A stretch of 64,000 nucleotides of DNA, from contig ML133382.1 of NCBI GenBank assembly GCA_003864495.1, positions 17,679 through 81,678 on the forward strand, given 5' to 3'. This DNA is from Nemopilema nomurai (Eukaryota; Cnidaria; Scyphozoa; Rhizostomeae; Rhizostomatidae). Under the pieces are notes generated by a model. The model was given only the letters and a program-made list of their open reading frames with translations. It did no database searches and was not told where the DNA came from. Positions 47,873-62,800 of this stretch are shown one piece after another (the stretch's first letter is position 1; each line of letters opens with the position of its first letter). The position numbers and the translations under genes are program-made.

Positions 47873-50800
47873 TCAGTGGTTGATCTGCCTCTGCACGTGG
47901 AGAAGGAATTCTTGGTAAGACATTGTTGATTCTGAGCGATCGTCAATCAAATTGTTTACAAAAAGCATTCGCGATCGGCTGTCCTCTCTGGAAGATAAAA
48001 GATAAAAAGATATAAGGATAAGGCTTCATGTTCAAGTGAGTCAGAATCGCTAAGTCATGGCGTCGGGTGACACGTCTGTGCGGGCAGAGGAAACCGGAGG
48101 CTTTGAACAACAACTCTGCGGCTTTTAGGCTGCTTTACTGATACCGTAAATGCTTTTCCACAGACGGAAAGCTGGTGGCGGAATATAACTTGCACAAAGC
48201 TAAACTCTTTTGTCTATGTTGGTTTGGCATTGCTTCCATGCTATCGCACGTCTTGTGAATTGACGATTCAAACAAAACTGAACTGCATTCAAATTGTCTT
48301 TTTTGCCACTAATTGAGTTAACAGTCGAGGTTCACTTCAGATCCTTGTGATTACGTAATTTTACTTTGGAGGACAAGTGGCACCTTCGAAACAATGTTCG
48401 AACCTATTGCCGGCTCTATGCAAAAAGCCTTTTGACGTAGATAGGACAACGGTTTGATTATGCTGTGATTGGCTTTCATTGAGAGTGCCAAATCAATAGA
48501 GGAAACTGGATGCCTCGTTTTCCACCATCAAATGGAGGCATCCTACACTTCTTCACAAGTGCTTACTTTGACTGCTAGGATTTCAGGCCTCGGGACTTCA
48601 AATGCGATAATGGGTGGGCTAATTCCAACAAAATAGCGAAAACCAACCGCTTACAAAAGATAGAATTGTGACGATATTTCCACTTCTATTGTGCTTTCAT
48701 CAAAATTGGAATCCAATCCAAGTACACGACTATCTATTGCACAGACAAAGGGCCTACTGCAAAAGTCTAGCATGACAAAGTAACACGCGAATGAAACATG
48801 AGAAATTCAGAACTAATCACAGCAATGAGTAGAACAACATCATGCGATAGCAAGAATGCTCACTTTTTCTGAATTGGAATTACACGTACCTGAAAACCAT
48901 AGTATTCGGGTAATAGCATCTATCCTTTTTGAGTTTTTGCAAAAATTTTCGAGTCTCGATTGACATGACGTTGTCAAGTTCTGGAACTTTGCCCTGAATG
49001 AATGAAGCAAAAGTCTTCAGATAGTGAAAGTCACGTGTGTGTAATACAGAGCGAACTAGCTGCAGGTTGCCTTCACAGCCAAGCAGTTTTCTTGAATGAA
49101 TAATAGATGTATAGACGTTTTCTTTGATGTGATTGATGCCTTTTGCATTAATGTTGTGTATCGTTATATCACATTTTTAGTGCTCATGCCTTTTCCTGAT
49201 GAAATGAAGTTGAATTGGAAAATGGTTTTCATAAGCAAAATTTGAAGTTACATTGAAAATAAAAGCTGGAACTTGCGCAATTACTATAAATGGAAACATA
49301 AAACTTTTTGATCGGCTGTTTCGGTAAGCGCCAGGGAAATTTGACAAACAAAGCATGACAAATGATTGAAGTGACCACAAACCATTGTCTCTGGAAGATC
49401 CTCGAAACTGTTGTAGTTGAAAATATTCTGAATAAGGTCTACTTGCGCATTTTTGCCGATGAAAAGGTAGATTGCCTGAAAAAAAGAAAATCTTTGATGA
49501 CAATAAGTCATACTGGCTACAAAACTGAGGCAAAATTATTCGTGTTGACGAAAACGTGAAAGTCTCTACAAAAATTTAACCTGCAATCTCTCTGTATGAG
49601 TAATACTGCTGAAAAAATTCTACAAACCTTTCCACAGTCCATTACAAATATCCCTTGCCGATTCAGTCTTGCTCCAGAACAGTTGATAATTGCAGGATTG
49701 TTGGAAGAGCTGTCAGACTGAAATGACATCGAAAGGGAGGATAACTAAGGATTTTTCTGTAAGAACACGCAAACTGCTCTTAATCATTTGCTTTAGACAA
49801 ACTTTGAAATGACAGCAGCCAGCAAGTATGGAGTGAGAAAAAGAAAATAATATCGATTTAAGGAAATTTGTTAATTGTAATTTTGGTTCGTTCATAGTTC
49901 ATGCCGTTGGACTGCAGTTACAAATATAGACATTCTCTCCACAAAAGAAGCCCTGATGATCATGCACGCGCCGCTTGGGTGGCATGCTTTCGAATGCTCC
50001 CCCGTCCACTGGTGACATGTACCATACACCTTACATACATGAGTATAAAAATCTTGTGACGCTGGTACGGGAGAAAACTGAACTTACATCGAGGAAAAGG
50101 TCGGTCAATGAAAACATCCTGGGGTAGATGGAGACGATGAGGTCATCGAGTGGGAGGGTCTTCAGCAGCAAGTACGAGTTCAGCCTCGCGTCTAGCGTCA
50201 CTCCGCTTCCGAGCCTCATGCCCTCCTGCAAAACCAGGTTGATGTGTTAATTAGCATGCACATTCGAGATAGTACTTTCAGCAATGATCATAATCGAGAC
50301 TAAAGGGAAAGATGTGAGCTGATTGGTTATTGTTCTGACCAATCATTTACATCATCGCAGACAGATAACTAAGAGCTGGTCCTTGATAAGTTGGGGACTG
50401 CTAGGTAAATAGAGCTTAAAGTTGCTCATTTTTTATTACAAAATCGGCATTAGAAAATGGGAAAACTTCACTATATTCAAATAGCTTTACAGTCTAACCT
50501 GAAGATTCTATTGTAAATAACAAACTGAAAAGCTTCAAATGACAAATTCAATCGACTGACAAATGCATCACTAAATAAAAACACGATTGAGGCAACAGAG
50601 CGTGCTGTTTTGACGACGTGTTTTTCAAAGGTTCGACTTACGTATTTCAGAAGCCCCAGGCAGAAGAGGGGCAGGAGCCTCAAGCTGGAGGGGGCCAAGA
50701 GGTTGGTCGTTCCTCGTTGCCCGGACAGTTCTGATCGATATACTCTCAGACAATCTTGACAGGCATTCATAACGGCCTAGAAAAAAATGTAATCAACTTT

Positions 50801-53800
50801 AAGACATTGTTCTACCACAGTTATCAAGAACATCAATTTAAACAGCAAAGCATTAAAATTGCAGATTCTTAATAAGTTGGCGATTGCATAAACGCCTAAA
50901 GAACCTTTTGCGTTTTAGTCCTCGAGAACTTCTTATGTGTATTGCATCTTGCAACTATTTAACAAAACTGCTCAAGATCCAGAAAAAAGATTATCAAGGC
51001 TTGCTTACCATAATTTAACTTTCACTGACCAGTGCATACTCATTAATCTTATTAAGGTTTTTAAAATAAATTTTGCTTTAAAGGTATTTTTAAATGCTCA
51101 AATTAACATCGCGTTAAGATCGCCCTCCCCTGAGGTTAAAAGTTACAGAATTCTACAAAATAAGTTTAACATTTATAAACACACAACTGCCGGGGTCTGT
51201 TTAGCTCCCGTTTGTTAAACACAAAAATAAGGATGGGAGAGAGGCATGGCTAGGGTTATGCTATAATTCATTCCGTATTATTGCACACTCTTGAATTGAA
51301 CAGGGCCTACATAAAAGGAGCAACAGGGCCTACATAAATTGATAAAAATGCCACTGTATTTCAAACTAGGCCATAAACAAGCAAAGATCTCACAAATGGT
51401 TCCAAAAATATTGAGCAAGGAAGACGTACCTCTCGGGCATCTCCAAGTGAAGAGGTTAGACATCTATCAACAGCTGTGGAGGAAATGCAAAGATGCAAAC
51501 GTTAAGAAATGCAAAGTTGCAAACGTCAAGATGTAAGTTAAGTCAGCAGATGATGATAGCTGTTGAAAATCGGATTCTGAAACACATTGGTGTGGCCGAT
51601 AAGATTTAAGTAAGACCAACGAAGGTAAATCGTTTCGAACAGATCTCATTCTAGCCACTGCGAACGGAATGACTAACATTACCTTAAGGGGCACGGTTGA
51701 TTGCAATCATACATACATGAAGTCATACAAGATAACAAAACAGGCAGGCAGCTGTAGTAAGCCTCAAATAAGAATGAAAAAGACAGTCCACTATTTGAGG
51801 CATTGACCTTTTCAGAGGCCAATCGTTCTGAAACACGGAATTGTATGGTAGTGTGACCAATCTTTCTAAAGGCCGTTTCACGTCGCTTGTACGTTTTGTA
51901 CAAGTACTCATCTGCGGCTGAAAAGAATCTTGCTCAAAGCGCAATCAGAGCTGAGAGAAACCATGCAAACAACATACCCATTTTGCTCAACAGTGATGCC
52001 ATCGCTTGTTGGTCGGCATATGCATAAAGGTCACTGAGCTTGTTTGTGACTGGCAGGGCCAGCGTGTGCACTCGAATCCTTCGCTCTCCTGCAAATCAAG
52101 AGGACTGTTATCATCCACATGAAACAGACTAAGATGAGGGTGAAACGGGCAAGAAGGGAGGGCATAAAAACAGGTAAGAGGAACCGCGCCATTAGATTCA
52201 TGACATGCGGACGTGGCCTGAACCTCCAGCAAAAAGTGCCAGTAGTTCGCAATGATGCCTCTCTATCTCTAAGCTACGCATCAAGGTTGCGAATTATTAT
52301 ACTAAAAGGAAGATAACAAACGCAGAATCTCTGGGAAATGCAGGCTTGGACTATTGGTGTCTTTTGCTTTCTAGTTTAAAGGGCGATTCTAAAGCCGTGG
52401 AATACGTAATTAGTTTTCCCATAACCATAAGGAGCTACTTAACACATTGTATAAAACCAAGATTGGTTTAAAAATTTGGTGGCTTCTATCTTAATCTGGC
52501 TTGCCACCTCTTCCTTCAGCGGTGAACCAAGGACACGGGTATGAAAAGATCAAGGTGAAGAGAATGTCATGGCCTCTTCAATTTCTTAGAATTGCTTGTT
52601 GAATAGAAAACGGTTGCTACAAACACAGAAAAGCGTGAATGACAAGTTGTTAATAGAGAAGCTTTGCATCGGCATCTCTTCGCATCTGAATCAAAATTGG
52701 TAAAGGTACTGCAGGTTCAAGTGTTTGGAAAGGATTGCCAATCGACGATGCTCAAAGCATCCACTAACACAGAATGCTAGAGGTGTGAGACCAGATGTGC
52801 GACTATGAAAGGATAACTGTGCGACTATGAAAGGAACTAACCTCGTGACGTCGTGTACAGGAGAGCGGCCTGGAAACAAGCGTACTTGTGATCGGCTAAG
52901 TTCTCTTCTATTTCGATTTGCATCGAAAAACTGTGGTCAGGGTTCACATTGGGCAGCGACAACAGGTCAGTCGAGCGGACAAAGAAGTTCCCATGGAACG
53001 TGTGGATGTTTAAACCTGCAGCGAAATAAGGAATTAAATACATGCAGAAATATTGGTTGGCAAAGAGAAGTGTTTTGTTGGATATAGCGTCGTTGGAAAG
53101 GGCGTTCTTGAAAGGTGACCCCGAGTACAGAGTAAATACAAAGCCCACTGGTTAATACAATGATATCACGCGTGGAACAAGAAAGGAATGGGAATTGTAT
53201 GTCGCCATTTCTGGCTCGGGTGCATATATATCAACACGTACCTTTGGCACATCGTGTGCGCATGACAGCCTCGAATCCAATCGGCCGCGTTAAGTAGTGC
53301 CTGCAAAGCCAACAAACAGCACAATTAAACATGATGTTGATTGCCAATCAAATAATCAGCTCACAAATGATCGGCAATCGAATGATCAGACCGCTAAAAA
53401 TTATCAGTCTTCAAATAATGAGCTTGTACATGATCAAGAATCGATTTGAATCGACATCTTGAACCATCCAGCCCACTTTATTTCCAAATTAGGAATTTAG
53501 CTCCTATTTACCAATATAGCAAGGTTGGGTCTGTTAACTTGAAATTTTAGAATATAACAAATGAAAAAAGAATTTTGCGAGCAGTCGTACTTGTAATCAT
53601 TTTCAAACTTCTCCATCGCCGCCTGATTCTTCGTGGCGTGGAAATCAGGAAAGTAATGCACACATCCACTTGAGTATTTCGAGACACAAGCTAAAATCGA
53701 TACATATCAGATATAGAGCCCCTAAGAATATAAGCGCATCCCTTGTAGACTACTTTCATATAAAAACGGGTCCCTTCCAGTTACCTGCTGTTGCTACGCA

Positions 53801-56800
53801 TTATTGATAAGCAAGCACCTAACAAGAAAAAATCAAAATGATCTGTCCAGACCTGGCTTTGAAAAACACGTGGACTTTATTTTTGCTTATGACCCTCTCG
53901 CCAGGTCCTTCCACGATGGGCCTTTAATGCTCAGATCAGTACAATGTAATATCATCCAAGTTACTGGCAAATACTTGTTGATAAAAGCATGACTTCTAAC
54001 GCTTTAATTGTGCCTGAAGAATGAAAAGTGAAGACGATCAGGTAGCTAAAAAGAGGCTGAACACATACAAAGCGAGGCCAGGTCGACGTACTGCCCAGTA
54101 AGAACGAAAAGGTCAATTGCTACTTGGTCACCGGCACAGTCTAGGGAAAGTTTCTTGTAGAAGTCGGTGGCAGGATTCAGCTTCTGAGAGTCCTAGAGAA
54201 AGAGTCACAATAGAATAATTTCACAACAACATAATGTTTTTAGAGTTTGAAGATCATTGGAAGTAGGATTTACTAGAAATTGACATGAAGACTTTGCTAA
54301 CACGGGTTGCCACGCCAATTCTGAAATTTATGTAAAACTAATATCGTCCATCGAATTTCGTCGATACTAATGTAGCTTAGAATATGCTACCATAAAATGT
54401 ATGGCCATTAATGAAAAATCAAGGGAATGCATTCTGAGAATATACTAAATATCAGAGCATTTAGCGGAGATGCAACACCGGGGATGCCACAAAAACGAAC
54501 CTTGCCACTCCCTGACATGTTCGACAACTCCCTTCTTCCGAGTTTTCCTGGTCCAATTGAAGGCAAGCAAGTTTGAAAAACAGTGATTCGCCCACCGGTT
54601 GCCGACTGCAAAATTAACATGTGCAAGGATCAAACAACTTTGGATAAAATACCCTTCGACTTCAATCTTCTATAGTAAATGATTGGAAAAAAGCAAAGAC
54701 AGCAAAACCTGTTCACATATGCTGGGGCAGAATCATGCTAGCCAGGTCCTCCTTCTGACAACGGTACGTAATGAAAGCAAATCGTGTAAATGAGTGCAAT
54801 ACAATACAATGAATGAGTGGGATATGGGACTCACAGTGAGCTTGTGGGCGACCTGCATGGCTGCCCCGGTTGCACTCTGCACATCACTCGTGTCTGCGAA
54901 CGACTGTGGCAGCGTTTCCAGAAACTGGATGACCATCTGAAAAGCGGAAACACGAAGCCATTACAATGCCTGCATTGCAGCGCGCAGTCTCATAATCATT
55001 CACAATCGTCATGAGATAAGATTATTATCATAGGAGGTAATTCATCACAGCAACAAAAAGAATCGATGACAAGAAATAAATAATGAAACCAAATTGACAT
55101 ACATCTTTGTTTTCCTTGAGATTCACTAGGAGACCTTCGGGTGATGGTATAAAAATATCTGCAAAAAGCATAACAAAATCATCTCAACAAGGCCTTAAAA
55201 GAAGGAAACAAACTTTAGAACTGGGATATTTACAAAAAATCAGCCACCAGTACAAGAGACGTGAAGACAGTATCGGTGAAGAGTGTCTTTGTGTACCAGC
55301 TTATCTTGACTCAGTGGAGATCTGGGGAATCGTTTACTTAAATTGCAAATGGAATCAAGTTGCAACATGAAATAAAAAGGGACTGACCATCAACATCTGA
55401 CATTATGAACATTTGTGGCTGGGTTTGTGTTGCCTGCAACAGAAAGTGAAACAAGGGCAATAAGTTAGAATTAGACCGGCTGAGTTTGTAGTATTCGTTG
55501 TACTCGAGAGAATCACTTCCAGGGGGGTTGCCTCTTGGGTTCAGCTTGGGAGACAACGGCTCATAACAAATGCTGTGATCGTACAGAAAAACAGTAAACA
55601 TCTCTACAACCGTATAATACTCTATCAGGAAGATGAACTACAAAGCTCTTTCTAAATCTAAACATTGGAACATGCGAAGAAGCTTCTAATAAACAGTAGC
55701 AAAGAATCGGCCTTTACCAAACAAACAAAAATACATCCGAATTGATAAACAATGACACTTTACCTTTAGACTGTAAAAATGAATGGAGCTATTAAATGTG
55801 ATGAAGCCGATCATGGTCCTAGCATCACCAGGGATGTTGTCCAGATTTTCCTTCAGAATACGACATGCCTGGGACAGGTATCCTACAAACACGTTAAAAG
55901 ATTGGGATCAATCATGCCTTCACACCAAGAAGGATACGTAATTAAGAGGAGACTCAAATATGATCTTCCAGTAGCGCATAGCGACAGTCGTTAAAATCTC
56001 GAGAGCAGCAACTTTACGGGTTTCGACATGAAAATTGGAAGATTCGGAAAAACAAAACCATACCTGTTCCAATCGCATTGAAGGATACATCAAAGGCAAA
56101 TAAAAATACAGCCGGTTGGGGAGGTCGAAGCTGTTAGAAAAGAGACTGAAATTAGAGAAAAACTGCAAGCAAAGCTGATTGGCTTCCAGGAAGCACACAA
56201 ACACTGGGGTGCTAAAAGACATGTTGGAGCATATTTATTTAAATATTACAAATTTATTTATTCATTTATTGATTTATGGGCTGCTTTGGAGGTTGAGCTG
56301 CTTTGGAGAAGTGATCAGCCTTGGTTAAATTCTTAATATTTAAACTGCCGTCCACAAAATAGCATATTCAATCTTGAAATACCATTAGAAAACTGTGACA
56401 AAAAGTTAATACAACTCCGCGAACAGCGACTCTTAACCTTGTGTCACGCAAAACAGTATAAAAAAGCACCCAGTGGTAGAAGGCTGATGGAAATTATTTA
56501 AGCATGCAGCATGACACTCTGTGAATGGATCCCAAGGATCTAGAATTTTCCACTGGGCTTCCAAACATAAACCCAGAGCAGAGATGACGCAACACCTGCA
56601 TCTTTTTCATTTCTTACAACGTTCAGTATTCATCAAAACCATGAAAGGCGTCAAGAACTTACCATGTACTCTGAGGGAGCGACAAATTCGAAAGAGGCGT
56701 AGTTCAATTCCGGACGTTTTCGTGGGTCAATGAACGCTTTCGTTATTTGATCATATGACAAATCTGATGGAACTGAAAAGCAAAATACCCTTTAACAACA

Positions 56801-59800
56801 GCTCCAAGAGCTTTCTAGAGAATGGCCTAAATGCTGAAAATTCGTAAAAATTCCCTAGTTGAAAAACATATTTTCAAGTGACAGAACCAACGAATGGTGA
56901 CAAAGAATGTGAATTGTTAACATTGAATTCTAAAGGAACCAACTAGTGATGTTATAAAACAAATAAAAAGTCGCTAATGTCGTGTTTGAAGCCTTCGGAT
57001 TGATTCTATGCTCACAAAAGAAACGCAACACTAGAGAGCAATAAAGGGGAACAACAATGTTGGGGTAATAGGGAAGAATGACAAAGTTGTGAAAAGATTA
57101 ATAGGGTGGGGGTATAAAAGAAGGTTACATGGCTATGTATCAACGAGGTGTTGTAATGGGGGGAGGGGGTAGTAGCGAAACACTTACTGTCGTTTATTCG
57201 AAAACAAATGTTGCATTGCCACCTTCGCTGGTCGATAACTGATACAAAAGGATTGATGTAGGTTCGGCAGGACTTGCAGCGAGTGATGACAGAGGACGTG
57301 ATAACCGGGATGTTCTGGAAGACAAAAAGGCAATACGAGAATGAATACGCCTCGACCACACCCAGCCGCCAAAGGAAAACCGAATAAAAAGGGTTGGATA
57401 TACCATATTCGTACTGATTTGGCTAGCAGAAAATAATGAGGGGACTAAAGTGGAACGTTTTCGCAGAGTTTTCTGAATAACTGTGTAATTGATGGGTGGT
57501 TAAATAATGTGTCAATGATGTTGCTGGCTCCAACACCGAAGGAACCCATCACAAATTGAGAAAAACATGAGGCAAATAAAAATGTCTTTCTACAACTTGA
57601 GACATCTATCAATAACAGCAAAAGTCATTAAATGATCACAGAAAAAGGAATTAGTCTTTCAGTGTTTTTTACTAAGTCGATCGGCTAAACTACGACATAG
57701 CAATATTAATTGAACGGCAATGTTAATTGCAGTTAGCTTCCTCATATTTGATTCCAATAAGACGTGAATTTAGCTATGACACTTGTTTCCGTTCTTTACC
57801 ATCCCATAAAACATTAGTCCCCTTTTGATGTGAAATTTTCGCAGAGAACGCACAAGCACTTCTGGCAGAACAACGCTTAAAGGGGTGAGGGGGCCCAACT
57901 TCCTGCTCAGGTCGAGATAATACGCATGTTTATAGCTGAAACAACTACAGTGATAAAGAAGCAGGATGTACCGATACTGATCTGAAAGGTTGAATATAAA
58001 GTCCAAACGGTAAACGGCTTTTGCTCAGGAGCGAAGAGGTCTCTGGGACAGCATTGAGGGTTGAACGAAAGACCCTGAGGAAATGAGAAGAAATTAACTG
58101 GGGGAATCGAAGAAAAAGAGTTGAAAACTGGCACAAAAGACAACCGGGTAAGTGTATTTCGAGGCAAAACAGCTTATTAAGTAAAAACGAATGATTATAC
58201 TAATGTGAATGGTAGCAAACGAAGTCTGGCGCCAACACAAATTGACGCATGAATAATGAAGGAGGATATTTTTTATACACCTGTCGGGAAAAATAAACGA
58301 TAATGCATATTTACAAAGTGTATTGCCGATAATTCATGCAAACGTGGAGTCCGAGACTTTCAATACAGCAATTGTTACAATCTTGTTATTTGGCATATAC
58401 TGAATCTCAAATTCCGAAGGCAAGAAGGGACACTTCAGACATTGTTAACAATGACAAAGAACTCACTTCGAATCCATCGCCTTCCTTTTCATGTCCTAAA
58501 GAATACACAACATCATGAAACAGGCATTTGCGAAAATTCGTGATAATCTCCCAATGACATAAGATGAACGACAATAAACAATGAAAATCAAATAACGAAA
58601 ACTATTGGCAAAACTTGAACAGGGTAAATAATTAGAGATGGACAAAAGGTTAGTTCACGGCATCACAACGTGACTTACATACCTCACTCAGCAGCGGCTG
58701 CGGAGGCTCGATGGGAACTGGGGGGACGATGACTCTTCTTTCCAGCAGATCGATTGGGTGAACATGTGATTGCTGGAAAAGTGTAGCACGTGATGAATCA
58801 TCAAGAAACGTTAATGCAAAGTTTACGCCAACCAGAGCCCAATAGCAGCCCTAGATGCCCCGCTTTACCCCAAAACGGAACAGCAGTTTCTCTGATTGAC
58901 AGAAGAAACACCCGAAATGGCAGCAAGTGGAATCCCGGTAGCCCGGCAGAGTATAGCCTCTATGTGGCATCAGCGATTCCGTGGCATTCTGGGAATGCAG
59001 GGAAATGATGCTAAACGAGACAACACTGGAAAAAACTAAACATTCAACAAAGAAGAGGTGCGGGTGTTGGCTGAAAAAACATAGAAACTCGTGAAATCTA
59101 CAAACCTCGACAGTCAATCTTCCGAATGAATTGGCTAGCTGTGGCATGCCAGGCTGTAAAACGAAACAGAGATTCAAAAGATTCGATAGATGGCAGTGGC
59201 AACATGATTCAATGGAAAGAACCAATACAAAGCAGAGTTGGTGCATTGCCCTAATCGGTACGTGCACAAACTTGCACACTGCAGTTGAAGACTACCTATC
59301 GTGTTGGAAGAAAGGTTGCAGTCACCTATCATAAAGAACTTTCATTCTCGCACAAGGATAATTACAGTAAAGCAGCGTGGTGGATAAAACACATCGCTGA
59401 AATCGAGTTAGAGTCGTGTTCAAATCAAAGACTATGGAAATCGTACAGCCAACACATTCGGCAGAATCAACCAATTACATGCTTTTTATTGAAGTATTAG
59501 ATTCAAGGATTTCGAAAGAAATTAGATATATCGAAAATTACAATCGCATTTTTCGACATTCTTTGATGTTCTCAAGGGGGTTTTTTAACAACGATTGTGA
59601 GTTTCCCTATTCGCACAAAATTTCCAGGATGGTCAAGAGTGCCATTTGTTTTTATTCTTCCTACCCAACCAACAAGGTTCTAAGGGTACACACCGCAGGG
59701 GCTTGCTCCATTTGCTGACCAGGAGCATTCATTTGCTGCCTCTGCAGAGATGGCGATTGCATGCCGTATTGATTCTGCATTGGTCTGCTTGGCAACGACT

Positions 59801-62800
59801 GCCCCGGAGGAGGAGCTGGTTGCTGAGGATGGGACACCTGCGGCGCCTGCGAAGGATAGTACAGTCACGTGATTAGGTAGCCCTCTAATTAGAATCTAAC
59901 TGATGCTATCTACACTCCAAACAATCTCAAACCAATCCTATTTGATTAAACAAGAGAAACTAGACAAATAGGAAAATTCTTCGAATGGAATACAGCAACA
60001 GAATACTTATCCATGAAATATATTTTACTAGAAACAGAATAAATCTACCAATCGGTTCGCATAACACCTTCAAAGTTTTCTGATCTCATCCCTACAGTGT
60101 CACCATTACTTAATATGAGGATGATGCTAGATTCATTAAAATATGGTGAAAAAAATATTTTCTCATGATAAACTAAAATTTTTTATGAATGAAGATGTGT
60201 AATATTTGAAGCATGATGAGCAAGGATGATAAATTTATACCGTTGTGGGGTATTGTCTCCTGTGACCACCTGCTGCAGGATGGATGTGGTTGTCAGCCTG
60301 AGCTTGCTCTAGGGCAAGGAGGGAAAGCGCGTTTATTAAAAGTAAATCCAAAAGGTGCCTTGTACTTATTGGAGACCTATTGTCTCGGAAATTTAAATAA
60401 CTGGACTGATTCTGAGTGTCTTATGTTAAAAAAAGCAGCTACATTCTAAAAAGAAAACTGCTTCCAATGAATCTGATACACAGCAAAAGCACCCAAATGA
60501 TGTCAAATGATAAAAAACAGTGGATCTCAATTGGGAAAGGGATGGTTAAATAGGGCAATAATTTCAATTTCTGCATTCAAAAATTTTGTTTGAAGAGGCA
60601 AGAACAGTTGCCAAGGGCAAGAGGGATAGAAATCGTTTGAGGTAAACATATGGGTACACCAAAACTGAGTTTGATACTATTCAGGAATCTTCAGAGAAAA
60701 AGAAAGAAGCATGGTGAAGTTCATTGTCAAGGACATGAAACAGGATATGAGAAAATTGATTCCTTACTAGATAAACAAGCTTCAAGGGAATGTAGATTCG
60801 ATAAAGCTTATGTCAACAAATGGGAACAAGATTACCTCTTGTTAGAGCATGCAAAAGAAGTCCTTTGACAAAAAACGTCCTGCAACTGGACCCATTACTA
60901 CTATTCCAACCAACAGCCTTAGGGTCAAAATACCTGAACATTTTTGTTTGAAGAAATTTCTTCAATATTTTACTCTTACCTGAACAGTTTGATTATATTT
61001 AGTGTCCAATACATACTGTAGAAAAAGCACCTTTCAAAACATATTGCAAAAACCTATGATCATGGGATATGCAAACTAATTACAACCTGACATCTACCTC
61101 TCAATTTCATACCTTGTAACTTGTTATCATCACATTTCGTTCAATTTTGTAAACAAACATTTGTCAAAAAACAAAAACTCACAAACCTGCAGAAGTTGGT
61201 GGCTGAGAAGGCTGTCCTAGTTGCCCAGGGGGCGGAAATGCTTGACCCATTCCTGGTGATGTTAGTGGACCTGGTTGTCTAGTTCCAAAACTCCCAGGTT
61301 GCCCTGCAGCCATTGTGTTTTGTGATGGCTGCTGCATCCATGAAATGGATTCACTGTCATAAACTTGACCATTGCCTTGACTACTTGTTGGTGGCTTATA
61401 CAATGGCTGACTAAGAGGATTCGAGGCAGGAGGCTGAGAAAGCGGCTGAGAAAGAGGCTGTGATGGTCTTGGTGGAGCAGAAAATGCCACTAGAGGTTGC
61501 TGTTGTCCTTGCGTTGAAATGTGCCTAATTTGACCATTTTGTGCAAGGGGTTTCTGCATTGGGAACTGCATGCCATGACCAGGGTTGCCAGGTCCATTAG
61601 ACATTGGAGGAGGACCTAAGAAGATAACACAATATATCATAATCATCATTTTATTTATTCACCTAAATTGCAACCTTGGATGCCTAAACTACCATCTTGA
61701 ATTTTGTATGCACTTCAGCCAACTTTAATGGAGTTTTGACAGCACCAAATATTTTGTTTTACATTTACATCTCAACACAGGCTAAGACCAGAATATGTGA
61801 TATGATCACGGTTTAGGATAGTTGGTAGAGGACTTAAAATAAAATTTTGAAAGCTCTATCCTTGCTTTCCCATTTGCTCTCATTTTTTTCTATAATCTTA
61901 ATACATTGTGTTTTTTATTCTTCTATTTCAAACCAGTTAAACAAACCAACAATTAGATATTCATTGCCAACAAAATTCACTTCTACAAAACTTCTATGGA
62001 TCTAACTTATATTTCTGTCTCTACATTTGTGGTTAATGGCTAGATTTTTTGCTGCTCTTGAGAGGTTGTTATAATGTTAATATGGGATAAAATAAATTCA
62101 TTTATTTGACAACACCAATTTCATACATTATAAGACAATTTCAGGCCAAAAGCAACATTACAAACAAATTAACCCGCTTTAGGGTTGCAAAGCATTATGA
62201 TATCAACTGAGATTCTATTGCCCAATTTAACAGATTGAAGAATGAGGGCTGCTATCACTTTTGTCTATATTTCTTGTCATTTTTATGTCTCCCGTATGTC
62301 TGTATAACACTTGCATTCAAACTGGCACTTCCTCATAGAAAATTCCAACATTGCATTGGAAACTATTACTGCAGTCCATTTGAGGACAGCACTGATGAGA
62401 ACCTAACTGACCAATTTTGGGGACTTAATTAGCACCATCATTAACACAACAACATTCACAAATGCAATACCTTCAAAACAAGATTTTGTTACACAGTTTT
62501 TTCATGCATCAGTTTATTAGATGCATATTTCAGAACAAATTACTACAAGGCCCTTCAGGGTGACTAGGTATGGTTATCACCACTTTAATCACCATCTAAA
62601 ATTCAGTGACATATTCCTTATGATTGAATATATTTGTTTTGAAGCACAGACATAAAATTTGAGACCTTTCAAAAAACATAGAGATGTTGCTGCTTTACAC
62701 TTCCTGACACGAACAACTAGCTTAGCCTCTATTTTAATGAATATTTTGCTTTTAAGAATTATCCATCAGAAAAAGAACTGGTTCTAAAATTTGTTACATG

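Noticed and set aside
58851..59105. Extension of SEC24 exon 5 across 58851-59105
   Set aside because: The frame is open but GTTTGT at the end of LTVE is a good donor and the next exon (58683-58772) joins in phase. The open extension has a hydrophobic composition unlike SEC24.
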